Part shown: piece after piece, positions 23,567-30,079 of the stretch | Position numbering within the stretch: position 1 is the stretch's first letter | Layout of the letters: each line of letters starts with the position of its first letter | From: CANJXF01 sp043775015 | GTDB lineage: Bacteria; Verrucomicrobiota; Verrucomicrobiia; Limisphaerales; CANJXF01 | Assembly: GCA_043775015.1 (NCBI GenBank) | Contig: JAYVSV010000042.1 | Coordinates: 1-30,079 of the forward strand | Direction: 5' to 3' | DNA length: 30,079 nucleotides | Translations under genes and position numbers: made by a program | Notes under the pieces: model-generated | Databases searched by the model: none | What the model was told of the DNA's origin: nothing | What the model saw: only the letters and a program-made list of their open reading frames with translations

Positions 23567-24040
23567 CTATCCTTTGTAAACCATCAGCACGCCGTAATCG
23601 GTCATGTTTTGGCGCGAGTTCAAATCGAAATGGCTGTAAACGATCGGCGTAACGCTGACGATGTTTTCCGCGCCAACTTTTCCTAAAAATTCGGAAACCG
23701 TTTCATCAAAACGATCGTGGCCGACCTCGAGACATTCGGTTCGCTTGATGGTTCGGATGCGCATCTTCTTTTCGCCATCCTTACCCGGCAGTTCCTGTGG
23801 CCGCGTCGGGTTTTTGACCAGCACTTCGGTGGGAGCGGTACGCACTGGCACATTGAACTGTTTGATCTCTTTGGCTGCCGCCGAAGATGCGATCGGGTTG
23901 AGGGAGCGAATGGTTTGCGGCTCCGGCTGAGGAATGGTGATGGTTTGATTACAGGTTGGACATTCGATCTCCGAGCCTGCGCCGGATGGGTTGACTGCGA
24001 GCTCCTGTTCGCAATTAGGGCATTTGAAAATCAGGTCCAT
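23567..24040 (-). CDS. Zinc-ribbon protein of unknown function
   Basis: A 157-residue soluble protein. The N-terminus is a zinc ribbon (Cys7, Cys10, Cys27, Cys30: CPNC and CPTC), typical of small Planctomycetes/Verrucomicrobiota proteins. A Pro/Thr-rich linker (about 32-88) leads to a compact C-terminal domain (about 90-157: KMRIRTIKRTECLEVGHDR, DETVSEFLGKVGAENIVSVTPIVYSHFD and YGVLMVYKG). I do not recognise that domain. It lacks a signal peptide. It is 68 nt upstream of the BamD-like gene on the same strand. Confidence 0.78.
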   Translation of the reverse strand: MDLIFKCPNCEQELAVNPSGAGSEIECPTCNQTITIPQPEPQTIRSLNPIASSAAAKEIKQFNVPVRTAPTEVLVKNPTRPQELPGKDGEKKMRIRTIKRTECLEVGHDRFDETVSEFLGKVGAENIVSVTPIVYSHFDLNSRQNMTDYGVLMVYKG

Positions 24041-24124
24041 AATTTTTAGGGATTGTTTTTGGTTACGCGACCGAGAGTAAAACCTCGCGCCTCAAAGCTC
24101 CAGAAGAAATATTAACCAAAAAAT

Positions 24125-24529
24125 TCATTTGTAAGTTTTTTCGAGTTGTTCAATCCGCTTGCGAACGGGCGACGTCGCATCGATCCTCTGCCCGACTCGC
24201 GTGAAAACGGTTTTTGCCTCCACAGGATTTTCTCTCGCCACGAGAACAACAAAATCCAATTCAATGGAAGCGAGGCGCGGATCGTTGATGGTGTGGCCGT
24301 ATCGAATCAAGAATTGGCGCAAACCGGTCGCACCCTGGCGGCGAGAGGCTTCCAGAGGTCCTTCCAAAGTCTGGGGCATTCCTGGCAACTGCCGGTCGGC
24401 CTCTGCCTGGGCTTCGATCGCTTTGACCTTTTCGTGTTTCTGCTGCTGCACATCTTCCCAGTAGGTGTAAATCTCCCAAACACCCATGCAGAGTCCGACA
24501 ACAATTACGATTGCGATTATGACTTTCAT
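24125..24529 (-). CDS. Small membrane-anchored protein, hypothetical
   Basis: A 134-residue protein with one N-terminal hydrophobic helix (about 3-22, VIIAIVIVVGLCMGVWEIYTY). It is followed by a helical, charged segment (EDVQQQKHEKVKAIEAQAEADRQ) and a mostly alpha-helical remainder (ATGLRQFLIRYGHTINDPRLASIELDFVVLVARENPVEAKTVFTRV). No family is recognised. Its ATG overlaps the murA stop (ATGA at 24526-24529), so it is translationally coupled to MurA. That makes a peptidoglycan-related role possible, but nothing in the sequence proves it. Confidence 0.7.
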   Translation of the reverse strand: MKVIIAIVIVVGLCMGVWEIYTYWEDVQQQKHEKVKAIEAQAEADRQLPGMPQTLEGPLEASRRQGATGLRQFLIRYGHTINDPRLASIELDFVVLVARENPVEAKTVFTRVGQRIDATSPVRKRIEQLEKTYK

Positions 24530-25788
24530 GTTTCTTGGATTCGTTCAATTCGCGCACCGAGCTTGCGCAATTTCGCGTCGATTTTTTCGTAGCCTCGGTC
24601 CAAATGATAGACGCGGTTCACTTGCGTTTTTCCGCGAGCAGCCAAGCCAGCGATAACCAAGGCAGCCGACGCGCGCAAATCACTCGCCATCACCGGCGCA
24701 CCACTCAACGGCTTGCCGCCTTTGACAATGGCGCTCGGTCCTTCGATCGCGATGTCGGCCCCGAGCCGCGCGAGTTCGCTCACGTGCATGAACCGCGATT
24801 CAAAAATCCGTTCAGTGATGATGCTGATCCCGGGTGTCAGCGCCATCAAGACCATCATTTGCGCCTGAACATCGGTTGGAAAACCTGAGTAAGGCAACGT
24901 CGTGATATCAACCGGCTTCAAGCGTCCGTTGCGTTTCACCGTGATTGATGCTCCGTTGCGCTCAATTTTTGCCCCGGCCTCGCGCAATTTATCGAGCACC
25001 GCGTGGAGATGATCGGCCCGCGCGCCATGAATCGTTATCTCGCCGTTCGTGGCGGCTGCTGCGATGGCGAAGGTGGCCGCTTCGATGCGGTCGGGAATCA
25101 CTTCGTGCTCCGCGCCGTGCAATTTTTTCACACCTGTGATTGTGACAGTCGGACTGCCTGCGCCAACGATTTTTGCTCCCATTGCATTGAGAAAATTCGC
25201 GACATCCACCACTTCGGGTTCGCACGCGGCGCTTTCAATCATCGTCACCCCGTCCGCGAGCGATGCCGCCATCATGATGTTGGCCGTGCCGAGAACGGTT
25301 GGTCCGGCGCGTCCGCCCAGGAACAAATCGCCGCCTTTCAACTTCGGCGCGGTGGCGTGAACATATCCTGCTTCGATTTTTATTTTCGCGCCCAGCGCTT
25401 TAAATCCTTTCAGGTGCAAATCAATCGGGCGCGCGCCGATCACGCAGCCGCCGGGCAGCGAAACGGTCGCTTTGCGCAAACGACCCAGCAGCGGTCCCAT
25501 GATGCAGACAGAGCCGCGCATTTTGCGGATCAAATCGTAATCGCCGATCGGATTAATTTTCGCCGCGCACACCGTGAACGTATCGCCCTCGAGTTTTACA
25601 TCGGCGCCAAGTGAGGTGAGAATTTGCGCCATGAATTTCACGTCGCTCAAATCGGGGACGCGCCGGATCACACACGGTTCTGCCGTCAAAAGCGTCGCCG
25701 CCATGATGGGGAGCACGGCATTTTTTGCGCCGCTGATCGTGACATCGCCGTTCAACGGAACCCCGCCTTTGATGAGTAAACTATCCAT
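24526..25788 (-). CDS. murA: UDP-N-acetylglucosamine 1-carboxyvinyltransferase (MurA)
   Basis: MurA transfers enolpyruvate from PEP to UDP-GlcNAc, the first committed step of peptidoglycan synthesis, in the cytoplasm. The 420 residues match the family length. Catalytic Cys115 lies in LPGGCVIGARPIDLH at the same number as in E. coli, so fosfomycin sensitivity is expected. Lys22 and Asn23 (GAKNAVLP) bind substrate. The tail YHLDRGYEKIDAKLRKLGARIERI is characteristic. The gene is 27 nt downstream of prmC, same strand, and its stop overlaps the start of the small membrane protein (ATGA). Confidence 0.97.
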   Translation of the reverse strand: MDSLLIKGGVPLNGDVTISGAKNAVLPIMAATLLTAEPCVIRRVPDLSDVKFMAQILTSLGADVKLEGDTFTVCAAKINPIGDYDLIRKMRGSVCIMGPLLGRLRKATVSLPGGCVIGARPIDLHLKGFKALGAKIKIEAGYVHATAPKLKGGDLFLGGRAGPTVLGTANIMMAASLADGVTMIESAACEPEVVDVANFLNAMGAKIVGAGSPTVTITGVKKLHGAEHEVIPDRIEAATFAIAAAATNGEITIHGARADHLHAVLDKLREAGAKIERNGASITVKRNGRLKPVDITTLPYSGFPTDVQAQMMVLMALTPGISIITERIFESRFMHVSELARLGADIAIEGPSAIVKGGKPLSGAPVMASDLRASAALVIAGLAARGKTQVNRVYHLDRGYEKIDAKLRKLGARIERIQET

Positions 25789-25815
25789 TTAAAAATTGTT
25801 TTTTTCTGTTGCGGC

Positions 25816-26676
25816 TCACGCGGGCCGCGCAATTAAAAATCTCAGGCGGTGAGAGTAGTCGGACTCCAACGCTTCTACAATCCACTTTTGTTTTTGAAAA
25901 ATTTCTCGAATGAACTCCGCTTGTCCTTCGCCGAATTCCAACATGATTTTTCCATCCGGCTGCAACCATTTTTCCGCTGCACCAGCGAGGACGCGATAGA
26001 ATTCCAGTCCATCTTCTCCGCCATCAAGCGCGAGTTTCGGGTCGTAATCGCGAACCTCGGCTTCGAGCGTCGCGATTTCCTGAGTGGCGATGTAGGGGGG
26101 ATTAGAGACGATCAAATCGAATTTTCCCGCCGTTCCCAGCGCCTCAAATCCGTTCCCCTGATGAAATTGAATTCGCTCAAGAACTTGATGCTTCCTTGCA
26201 TTTTCCCGGGCCACGCCCAATGCATCTGCGGAAATATCGAGACCGTGAATCGTGGCTGCAGGACATTTTACCGCCAGTGTTACCGCCACACAGCCGCTGC
26301 CAGTTCCAAAGTCCAGAGCGGTCGGGTTCGCGGTGGTTGGGCCGCGTTGTTGCAAAAATTTCCACGCGTGCTCGGCGAGCAATTCCGTTTCCGGCCGGGG
26401 GATCAACACCGTGCGGTTCACCAGAAACTCCAATCCGCAGAAATTAGTGCTGCCAACAATGTGTTGCAGCGGCTCCCGTTGCGCCCGGCGTTTGACGAGT
26501 TCGCGAAGGGATTCCAATTCCGTTGCCGTCAGCTCGCGCTCAAAATTCAAGTAGAGCTGCATTCGTTGAATTTTCAGAAGGTGCGCCAGCAGCAGCTCGA
26601 TTTGCAATCTCGGCAACTCCACTCCCTTTTTGCCCAGGAACTCCGCGCTGCGTTGGATCACTTCCAGAACCGTCAT
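25816..26676 (-). CDS. prmC: Peptide chain release factor N5-glutamine methyltransferase (PrmC)
   Basis: PrmC (HemK) methylates the Gln of the GGQ motif in release factors RF1 and RF2. The 286 residues show an N-terminal helical domain (about 1-75, ELLLAHLLKIQRMQLYL), a linker with FLVNRTVLIPRPETELL, the SAM-binding motif LDFGTGSGCV (Gly-rich loop 124-128), LDISADAL and the substrate-binding NPPY at 192-195. The target RF1 (prfA) is encoded about 1.2 kb away on the opposite strand. In many bacteria prfA-prmC-murA lie in one direction; here prmC and murA point away from rpmE and prfA. Confidence 0.96.
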   Translation of the reverse strand: MTVLEVIQRSAEFLGKKGVELPRLQIELLLAHLLKIQRMQLYLNFERELTATELESLRELVKRRAQREPLQHIVGSTNFCGLEFLVNRTVLIPRPETELLAEHAWKFLQQRGPTTANPTALDFGTGSGCVAVTLAVKCPAATIHGLDISADALGVARENARKHQVLERIQFHQGNGFEALGTAGKFDLIVSNPPYIATQEIATLEAEVRDYDPKLALDGGEDGLEFYRVLAGAAEKWLQPDGKIMLEFGEGQAEFIREIFQKQKWIVEALESDYSHRLRFLIARPA

Positions 26677-26788
26677 CGCGGAAAAACTAAGGACAGTCCT
26701 CGCCGTGCAAAAGTTAAAAGTATGTAATTTCTACGTTCGTGTTCACTAGAGTCTTGAAGAAAAATGGCCGGGCTTCTATTTTCACCGC

Positions 26789-27406
26789 ATGAAACAGTTT
26801 TTTGCTTTCCTTCTCCTGGGTACCCTCCTTCTCCACATGCCGGCCTTTGGTCAGGACGCGAACACCGCGTCGGGCATCGCGGAAAAACAAGAAGCCGAAG
26901 AGCGTTACAAACGGATGAGCGCCGACGTCGAAAGCCTGCACGCCGCCAATCTTGCGTTGCAAAAAAAAGTTTCCGCGCTCGAAGCCGAATTGCAAAAGCT
27001 CAGCATGGAACAGGCGCGCAGCGCCAACAACAACACGAGCGAGACGTTGAAGAAACTCGCCGACGAGATTCAGGAAGTGGACAAGAACCGCGTTTCAGAC
27101 AAAAAGAAAATCATCGATGAAGTTTCCAAGATGATCAAAGGCCTGAGCGTGCCGCCTTCGTCCCGTCCTGCTCCAAGAACACCGCCGGTTGCTCCGAACA
27201 CCGGTTCACCCTCGGAAAAGGGGTTTCCTCACGTCGTTAAATCAGGGGAAACGCTCGGCGTGATAGTGAGCAACTTCAACGCGGCGTTCAAAGAAAAAGG
27301 AATGAAATCGATTACGCAGAAACAGGTCATGGCCGCCAACCCAAATGTGGAGTGGAATAAATTGAAAATTGGTCAAACCGTTTTCGTTCCTGCGCCTCAG
27401 GAATAG
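26789..27406 (+). CDS. Secreted LysM protein with coiled coil
   Basis: A 205-residue protein with a signal peptide (about 1-21, FFAFLLLGTLLLHMPAFG). It has a coiled coil at about 31-75 (EERYKRMSADVESLHAANLALQKKVSALEAEL), a charged helical stretch, a Pro-rich linker (about 121-145) and one C-terminal LysM domain (about 148-202: HVVKSGETLGVIVSNF, MAANPNVEWNKLKIGQTVFVPAP). LysM domains bind N-acetylglucosamine-containing glycans, so it is expected to sit on peptidoglycan in the periplasm. It is divergent from prmC (112-nt gap) and precedes rpmE. No peptidase or amidase domain is present, so it is a binding or structural protein. Confidence 0.87.
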   Translation: MKQFFAFLLLGTLLLHMPAFGQDANTASGIAEKQEAEERYKRMSADVESLHAANLALQKKVSALEAELQKLSMEQARSANNNTSETLKKLADEIQEVDKNRVSDKKKIIDEVSKMIKGLSVPPSSRPAPRTPPVAPNTGSPSEKGFPHVVKSGETLGVIVSNFNAAFKEKGMKSITQKQVMAANPNVEWNKLKIGQTVFVPAPQE

Positions 27407-27441
27407 CCGGTTTTAGCACAGCTGGATTCGCAAAATAGCGC

Positions 27442-27469
27442 TTGTCAAAACCGGTATCGCTGCTAGGTT
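27442..27469 (+). promoter_or_regulatory. Possible sigma-70 type promoter for rpmE
   Basis: TTGTCA (27442-27447) and TAGGTT (27464-27469) are separated by 16 nt. The start codon of rpmE is at 27484, which leaves a leader of only about 8 nt. The -35 is good; the -10 matches the consensus at only three positions, so support is modest. Confidence 0.3.
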
Positions 27470-27483
27470 CTCGCCTCTTTGTT

Positions 27484-27726
27484 ATGAAAGTTGATACTCA
27501 TCCGAAATATTTGGAGTCTGAAATTCGCTGCGCCTGTGGCAATGTCATCAAGACCCGCTCGATCAAACCGACCGTGATCATCGGCATCTGCAATGCCTGC
27601 CATCCGTTTTACACCGGCACACAGAAATTCGTCGATACCGCGGGTCGCGTGGATAAATTCCAACAGCGCATGGCCAAGACCCAGGCCGCCCAGGCGGCGG
27701 CTGCGACGAAGAAGAAAAAGAAATAG
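27484..27726 (+). CDS. rpmE: 50S ribosomal protein L31, zinc-binding type
   Basis: L31 bridges the ribosomal subunits. The 80-residue protein reads MKVDTHPKYLESEIRCACGN, with Cys16, Cys18, Cys36 and Cys39, so it is the C+ (zinc-binding) paralogue. It contains the family block SIKPTVIIGICNACHPFYTG followed by KFVDTAGRVDKFQQRM, and ends in an Ala-rich then Lys-rich tail (KKKKK) as in several Verrucomicrobiota. The start at 27484 is chosen because homologues begin MK-x-x-x-HP; the open frame reaches 27442 but that would cover the likely promoter. A strong intrinsic terminator follows 11 nt after the stop. Confidence 0.96.
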   Translation: MKVDTHPKYLESEIRCACGNVIKTRSIKPTVIIGICNACHPFYTGTQKFVDTAGRVDKFQQRMAKTQAAQAAAATKKKKK

Positions 27727-27737
27727 CTGTTTTTCGC

Positions 27738-27783
27738 AACAACCGCCCGCTTGAGTTGAAACTCAAGCGGGCGGTTGTTTTTT
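27738..27783 (+). terminator. Intrinsic terminator after rpmE
   Basis: A perfect inverted repeat of 20 bp (27738-27757 and 27760-27779) with a tight centre is followed by a run of six T (27778-27783). The stem is GC-rich at its core (CCGCCCGC / GCGGGCGG), so the hairpin is very stable. No A-run precedes the stem, so it works in the plus direction only. It separates rpmE from prfA, which then needs its own promoter in the 98-nt gap. Confidence 0.93.
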
Positions 27784-27881
27784 CCCGTAGTCGCGTCTCG
27801 TAAATGCGCGAGTGACTTTCCTTAACTGATGTCTTTGTGAACAATTAGCCCGCGCTCTCGTGCAGCGCGGCTGCAACAAAA

Positions 27882-28961
27882 ATGGATCTCCGCCCACACA
27901 TTGAAAAATTTTCGCAACGCTTTGCCGAAATTGAAGCGGCCTTAAGCGATCCGAAGGTTTTTGACAACCAGCAGCGTGCGCAGGAAATGGCGCGTGAATA
28001 CGCGGGCTTGCGGGAATTAGTCGCGCAGGGGAAAGCCTATTTGAAAACAGTCGCTGACCTTGAGGAAAACCGCGCGCTTCTCGCCAATGAAACTTCCGAC
28101 ACCGAACTTTACGCGATGGCGAAGGAAGAAGTTTCGCGCATGGAAGCCGACGAAAAACGTCTTGCCCTCGAAGTTTACAAAGGAATTGTTCCGAGCGATC
28201 CGTCGGATTCCAGAAATACAATTATGGAAATCCGCGCTGGCGCTGGCGGTTCGGAATCCGCTTTGTTCTCCGCTGATTTGTATCGGATGTACACGCGTTA
28301 CGCGGAAACGCAGGGTTGGAAAGTCGAGACGATGGACAGCAGCACATCCGACCTTGGCGGGTTCAAGGAAATTATCTTTCACATCACCGGCACTGACGTC
28401 TTCAAGCGTTTGAAATACGAAATGGGCGTCCATCGCGTGCAACGCGTTCCGGCGACCGAAGCGCAAGGCCGCGTTCACACCAGCACCTGCACGGTTGCCG
28501 TTTTGCCGGAAGCGCAGGAAGTCGATCTGGAAATCAAACCTGAAGAATTGGAAATCAATGTTTGCCGCGCGTCCGGCAAAGGCGGGCAAGGCGTCAACAC
28601 CACCGATTCCGCCGTGCAAATCATTCACAAACCAACCGGCACCATCGTCCGCTGCGCCGACCAACGTTCGCAGCAGAAAAATAAAATCCAGGCGATGACC
28701 GTCCTTCGCTCACGTTTGCTGGAAAGAAAAGTCGCCGTGGAGAATGCGAAATACGCCGCGCATCGCAAAGAGCAAGTCGGCACCGGCGAGCGCAGCGAAC
28801 GGAATCGCACCTACAATTTCCCGCAGAACCGCGTGACCGATCACCGCATCGAACTGACGCTTTATAATTTACCGACCTTTATTGAAGGCGACATCGATTG
28901 CGTCATCGAACCGCTCATGGCGAATGACTTGAATGAAAAACTGGCGGCGCTGAAATCATGA
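27882..28961 (+). CDS. prfA: Peptide chain release factor 1 (RF1)
   Basis: RF1 reads the UAA and UAG stop codons and triggers hydrolysis of the peptide from tRNA. The 359 residues match the family length. Decoding motif PAT is at 190-192 (VQRVPATEAQGRVHT), and the catalytic GGQ is at 234-236 (ASGKGGQGVNTTDSAV), whose Gln is the substrate of PrmC encoded nearby. RAGAGGSESALF (about 118-129) and the C-terminal NRVTDHRIELTLYNLP are also typical. The start codon is ATG at 27882 with no strong Shine-Dalgarno. A 24-bp inverted repeat begins 3 nt after the stop. Confidence 0.97.
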   Translation: MDLRPHIEKFSQRFAEIEAALSDPKVFDNQQRAQEMAREYAGLRELVAQGKAYLKTVADLEENRALLANETSDTELYAMAKEEVSRMEADEKRLALEVYKGIVPSDPSDSRNTIMEIRAGAGGSESALFSADLYRMYTRYAETQGWKVETMDSSTSDLGGFKEIIFHITGTDVFKRLKYEMGVHRVQRVPATEAQGRVHTSTCTVAVLPEAQEVDLEIKPEELEINVCRASGKGGQGVNTTDSAVQIIHKPTGTIVRCADQRSQQKNKIQAMTVLRSRLLERKVAVENAKYAAHRKEQVGTGERSERNRTYNFPQNRVTDHRIELTLYNLPTFIEGDIDCVIEPLMANDLNEKLAALKS

Positions 28962-28964
28962 CTC

Positions 28965-29034
28965 GTAGCAGCCGACGTGAGGAGGCTCATTTATTAAAAC
29001 CAAAAAATTAGAGCCTCCTCACGTCGGCTGCTAC
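28965..29034. repeat. Perfect 24-bp inverted repeat between prfA and the HAD gene
   Basis: Left arm 28965-28988 and right arm 29011-29034 are exact reverse complements (core GCCGACGTGAGGAGG). They enclose a 22-nt AT-rich loop. The repeat fills the whole gap, beginning 3 nt after the prfA stop and ending 10 nt before the next ATG. No T-run follows either arm, so it is not a standard intrinsic terminator. Its sharp edges and full conservation of both arms suggest a mobile palindromic (REP-like) element or a strong mRNA stem that insulates the two genes. Confidence 0.9.
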
Positions 29035-29044
29035 AAAATATAAA

Positions 29045-29614
29045 ATGATCAAAGGAATAATCTTCGACTGCGACGGAACTCTGGCCGACACCATGCCGCT
29101 GCATTGGCGCGCGTGGCAGGTCATCACCCAGAAACACAAACTTCATTTTCCTGAAGATCGATTTTACGCACTCGGTGGCGTTCCGTCGCGGGACATTTTG
29201 AAAATGCTCGGCGAAGAACAAGGCATTTCCATCGATCACATCGCCGTTTCGCACGAAAAGGAAAATGCTTACTTGCCGCTCATGGCGCAGGTCGAACCGA
29301 TCCACGCCGTCGTCGAAATCGCCAGAGCCAATCACGGAAAAATCCCGATGGCCGTTGCGTCCGGCGGCACTCAGATCATCATTTGCCAGGTGCTCGAACA
29401 CTTGAAGATTCGCCACTTATTCGACGCCGTCGTGACGAGCGAGATGGTGACCAATCAAAAACCCGCGCCCGACATTTTTCTCGAAGCCGCCCGCCTCATC
29501 GGAGTGCCGCCGCAATTCTGTCGCGGCTACGAAGATACTGATTTGGGAATGCAAGCGATCCGCGATGCGGGGATGGAAGCGGTGGATGTGCGAGAGCTTA
29601 CCACTAAGTGTTAA
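29045..29614 (+). CDS. HAD-family sugar-phosphate phosphatase, YqaB-like
   Basis: A 189-residue HAD-superfamily phosphatase. Motif I is FDCDGTLADT with nucleophile Asp8 and Asp10. Motif II is the Ser in AVASGG, motif III is the Lys in NQKPAPDIF, and motif IV is YEDTDLGMQA. A small helical cap (about 16-85) matches the beta-phosphoglucomutase/YqaB subgroup, and the C-terminal GMEAVDVREL is close to the YqaB ending. Its E. coli relative hydrolyses fructose-1-phosphate and 6-phosphogluconate; the exact substrate here is not provable. The ATG lies 10 nt after a 24-bp stem-loop and has no Shine-Dalgarno. Its stop overlaps the next, convergent gene by 4 nt. Confidence 0.87.
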   Translation: MIKGIIFDCDGTLADTMPLHWRAWQVITQKHKLHFPEDRFYALGGVPSRDILKMLGEEQGISIDHIAVSHEKENAYLPLMAQVEPIHAVVEIARANHGKIPMAVASGGTQIIICQVLEHLKIRHLFDAVVTSEMVTNQKPAPDIFLEAARLIGVPPQFCRGYEDTDLGMQAIRDAGMEAVDVRELTTKC

Positions 29615-29958
29615 CGCCGGCTTGGTTGGTCGCTCATTCTCGATTCGGCTTTTCTGCCTTGTTTCCAGATCCAAAAGGCTGATCCCCAGAGAAAAAACAT
29701 TCCTATCACCAAAAAAAATATTGATGTTCCAAACAGGACGGGTCTCTCCTTAATCGTCCACCATCGATAGTAGTCACCGTGATTCATTACTCCTGCAGTC
29801 CATCCAAGAGGCAAAGGTTTGTTCCATTTAGCGACGGCCTCCTCCGGCGTCAGGGCAGAGGTGAAATTTATTGTCGAGATGAACGCAGGGAAAACCATCA
29901 GCCAAGCAATCACTTGAGCGGTACTCAGCAGGGGATATTTTCGAAATGATTTAATCAT
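29611..29958 (-). CDS. Small membrane protein, hypothetical
   Basis: A 115-residue protein with two hydrophobic segments (about 14-33, AQVIAWLMVFPAFISTINFT, and 73-95, PVLFGTSIFFLVIGMFFLWGSAF). Between them is a short loop with HGDYYRWWTIKERP, and the tail is basic (KQGRKAESR). No family is recognised. Its stop overlaps the stop of the HAD gene on the other strand. It is probably real because of its well-formed membrane segments and full-length frame. Confidence 0.6.
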   Translation of the reverse strand: MIKSFRKYPLLSTAQVIAWLMVFPAFISTINFTSALTPEEAVAKWNKPLPLGWTAGVMNHGDYYRWWTIKERPVLFGTSIFFLVIGMFFLWGSAFWIWKQGRKAESRMSDQPSRR

Positions 29959-29989
29959 GTTGTCCGGTCAAATGAATGAACTATAGCAA

Positions 29990-30079
29990 TTAACAATAAC
30001 ATAGGGACATATTGGCGATAAAAAGGAAGGGGTCGGCGGCGGTGGGGAGGTCTTTGCGGAGGCGGGTTTTGAAGCTGGC
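29990..30079 (-). CDS. Possible 3' end of a gene cut by the window edge
   Basis: Reading the minus strand from the window edge gives 29 residues, ASFKTRLRKDLPTAADPFL then FIANMSLCYC, followed by a TAA at 29990-29992. The mix of basic, acidic and hydrophobic residues looks protein-like. I cannot assign it with certainty. The gap between this stop and the preceding gene's ATG is about 31 nt on the same strand. Confidence 0.3.
   Translation of the reverse strand, partial: ASFKTRLRKDLPTAADPFLFIANMSLCYC

Noticed and set aside
25849..26727. 292-codon frame antisense to prmC
   Set aside because: prmC has all its motifs on the other strand; the antisense translation is Arg/Phe-rich with no family.
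28965..29034. Intrinsic terminator for prfA
   Set aside because: The stem is long, but no T-run follows on either strand; it is listed as an inverted repeat instead.
1..30079. CRISPR arrays, tRNA, rRNA or riboswitches
   Set aside because: No regularly spaced direct repeats, no cloverleaf-like sequence and no conserved ribosomal stretch were found by eye; intergenic gaps are all short.

Overview
The window looks like a chromosomal segment from a Gram-negative Verrucomicrobiota bacterium, probably near the Pedosphaera/Limisphaera group. This is an inference from gene content and protein style. The pointers are an IF-3 with a long acidic tail, a DUF2851 protein, a planctomycete/verrucomicrobial-type ECF sigma factor next to a Ser/Thr kinase, a PQQ-like propeller protein, a C25 (gingipain-fold) peptidase, LptE and BamD-like proteins of the outer membrane, and GC-rich palindromes scattered in and between genes. 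I saw no rRNA, tRNA, CRISPR array or complete insertion sequence. No gene-free gap reaches 300 bases.

Region by region. (1) 1-4008: a leader with one palindrome, infC with a non-AUG start, a convergent DUF2851 gene carrying two palindromic insertions, and a divergent secreted HtrA/DegP-type protease. (2) 4095-12174 (+): a tight run of five genes: GldA-type ABC ATPase, ABC-2 permease, GldG-type auxiliary protein, DUF4340 protein, and a 1014-residue AsmA/YhdP-like protein. Junctions are 1-18 nt apart or overlap, so this is almost certainly one operon for an envelope machine whose substrate is unknown. (3) 12254-20051 (-): an ECF sigma factor, a secreted TPR protein with eight 42-residue repeats, a membrane-spanning Ser/Thr kinase with a zinc ribbon and an extracytoplasmic TPR tail, a C25 peptidase, a YCF48/BNR-like repeat protein, a possible small ORF joined by ATGA overlaps, and a DUF3455 protein. 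(4) 20246-20701 (+): a small secreted protein of unknown function behind a good -10 box almost at the start codon. (5) 20741-26676 (-): prmC, murA, a small membrane protein, a zinc-ribbon protein, a BamD-like protein, LptE and a PQQ-like propeller. This is an envelope-biogenesis cluster. (6) 26789-29614 (+): a LysM coiled-coil protein, rpmE with a very strong intrinsic terminator, prfA, a 24-bp perfect inverted repeat and a YqaB-like HAD phosphatase. (7) 29611-30079 (-): a small membrane protein and the possible 3' end of a gene running off the edge.

Much of the window concerns building and policing the cell envelope: peptidoglycan (MurA, LysM), LPS export (LptE), outer-membrane protein insertion (BamD-like), periplasmic quality control (HtrA) and probable lipid or substrate movement (ABC/GldG/DUF4340/AsmA-like). 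A second theme is translation: IF-3, L31, RF1 and the RF methylase PrmC. The best candidates for something undescribed are the sigma factor/TPR/kinase/C25 group, the five-gene ABC-to-AsmA operon, and the palindromic elements that sit in frame inside coding sequences.
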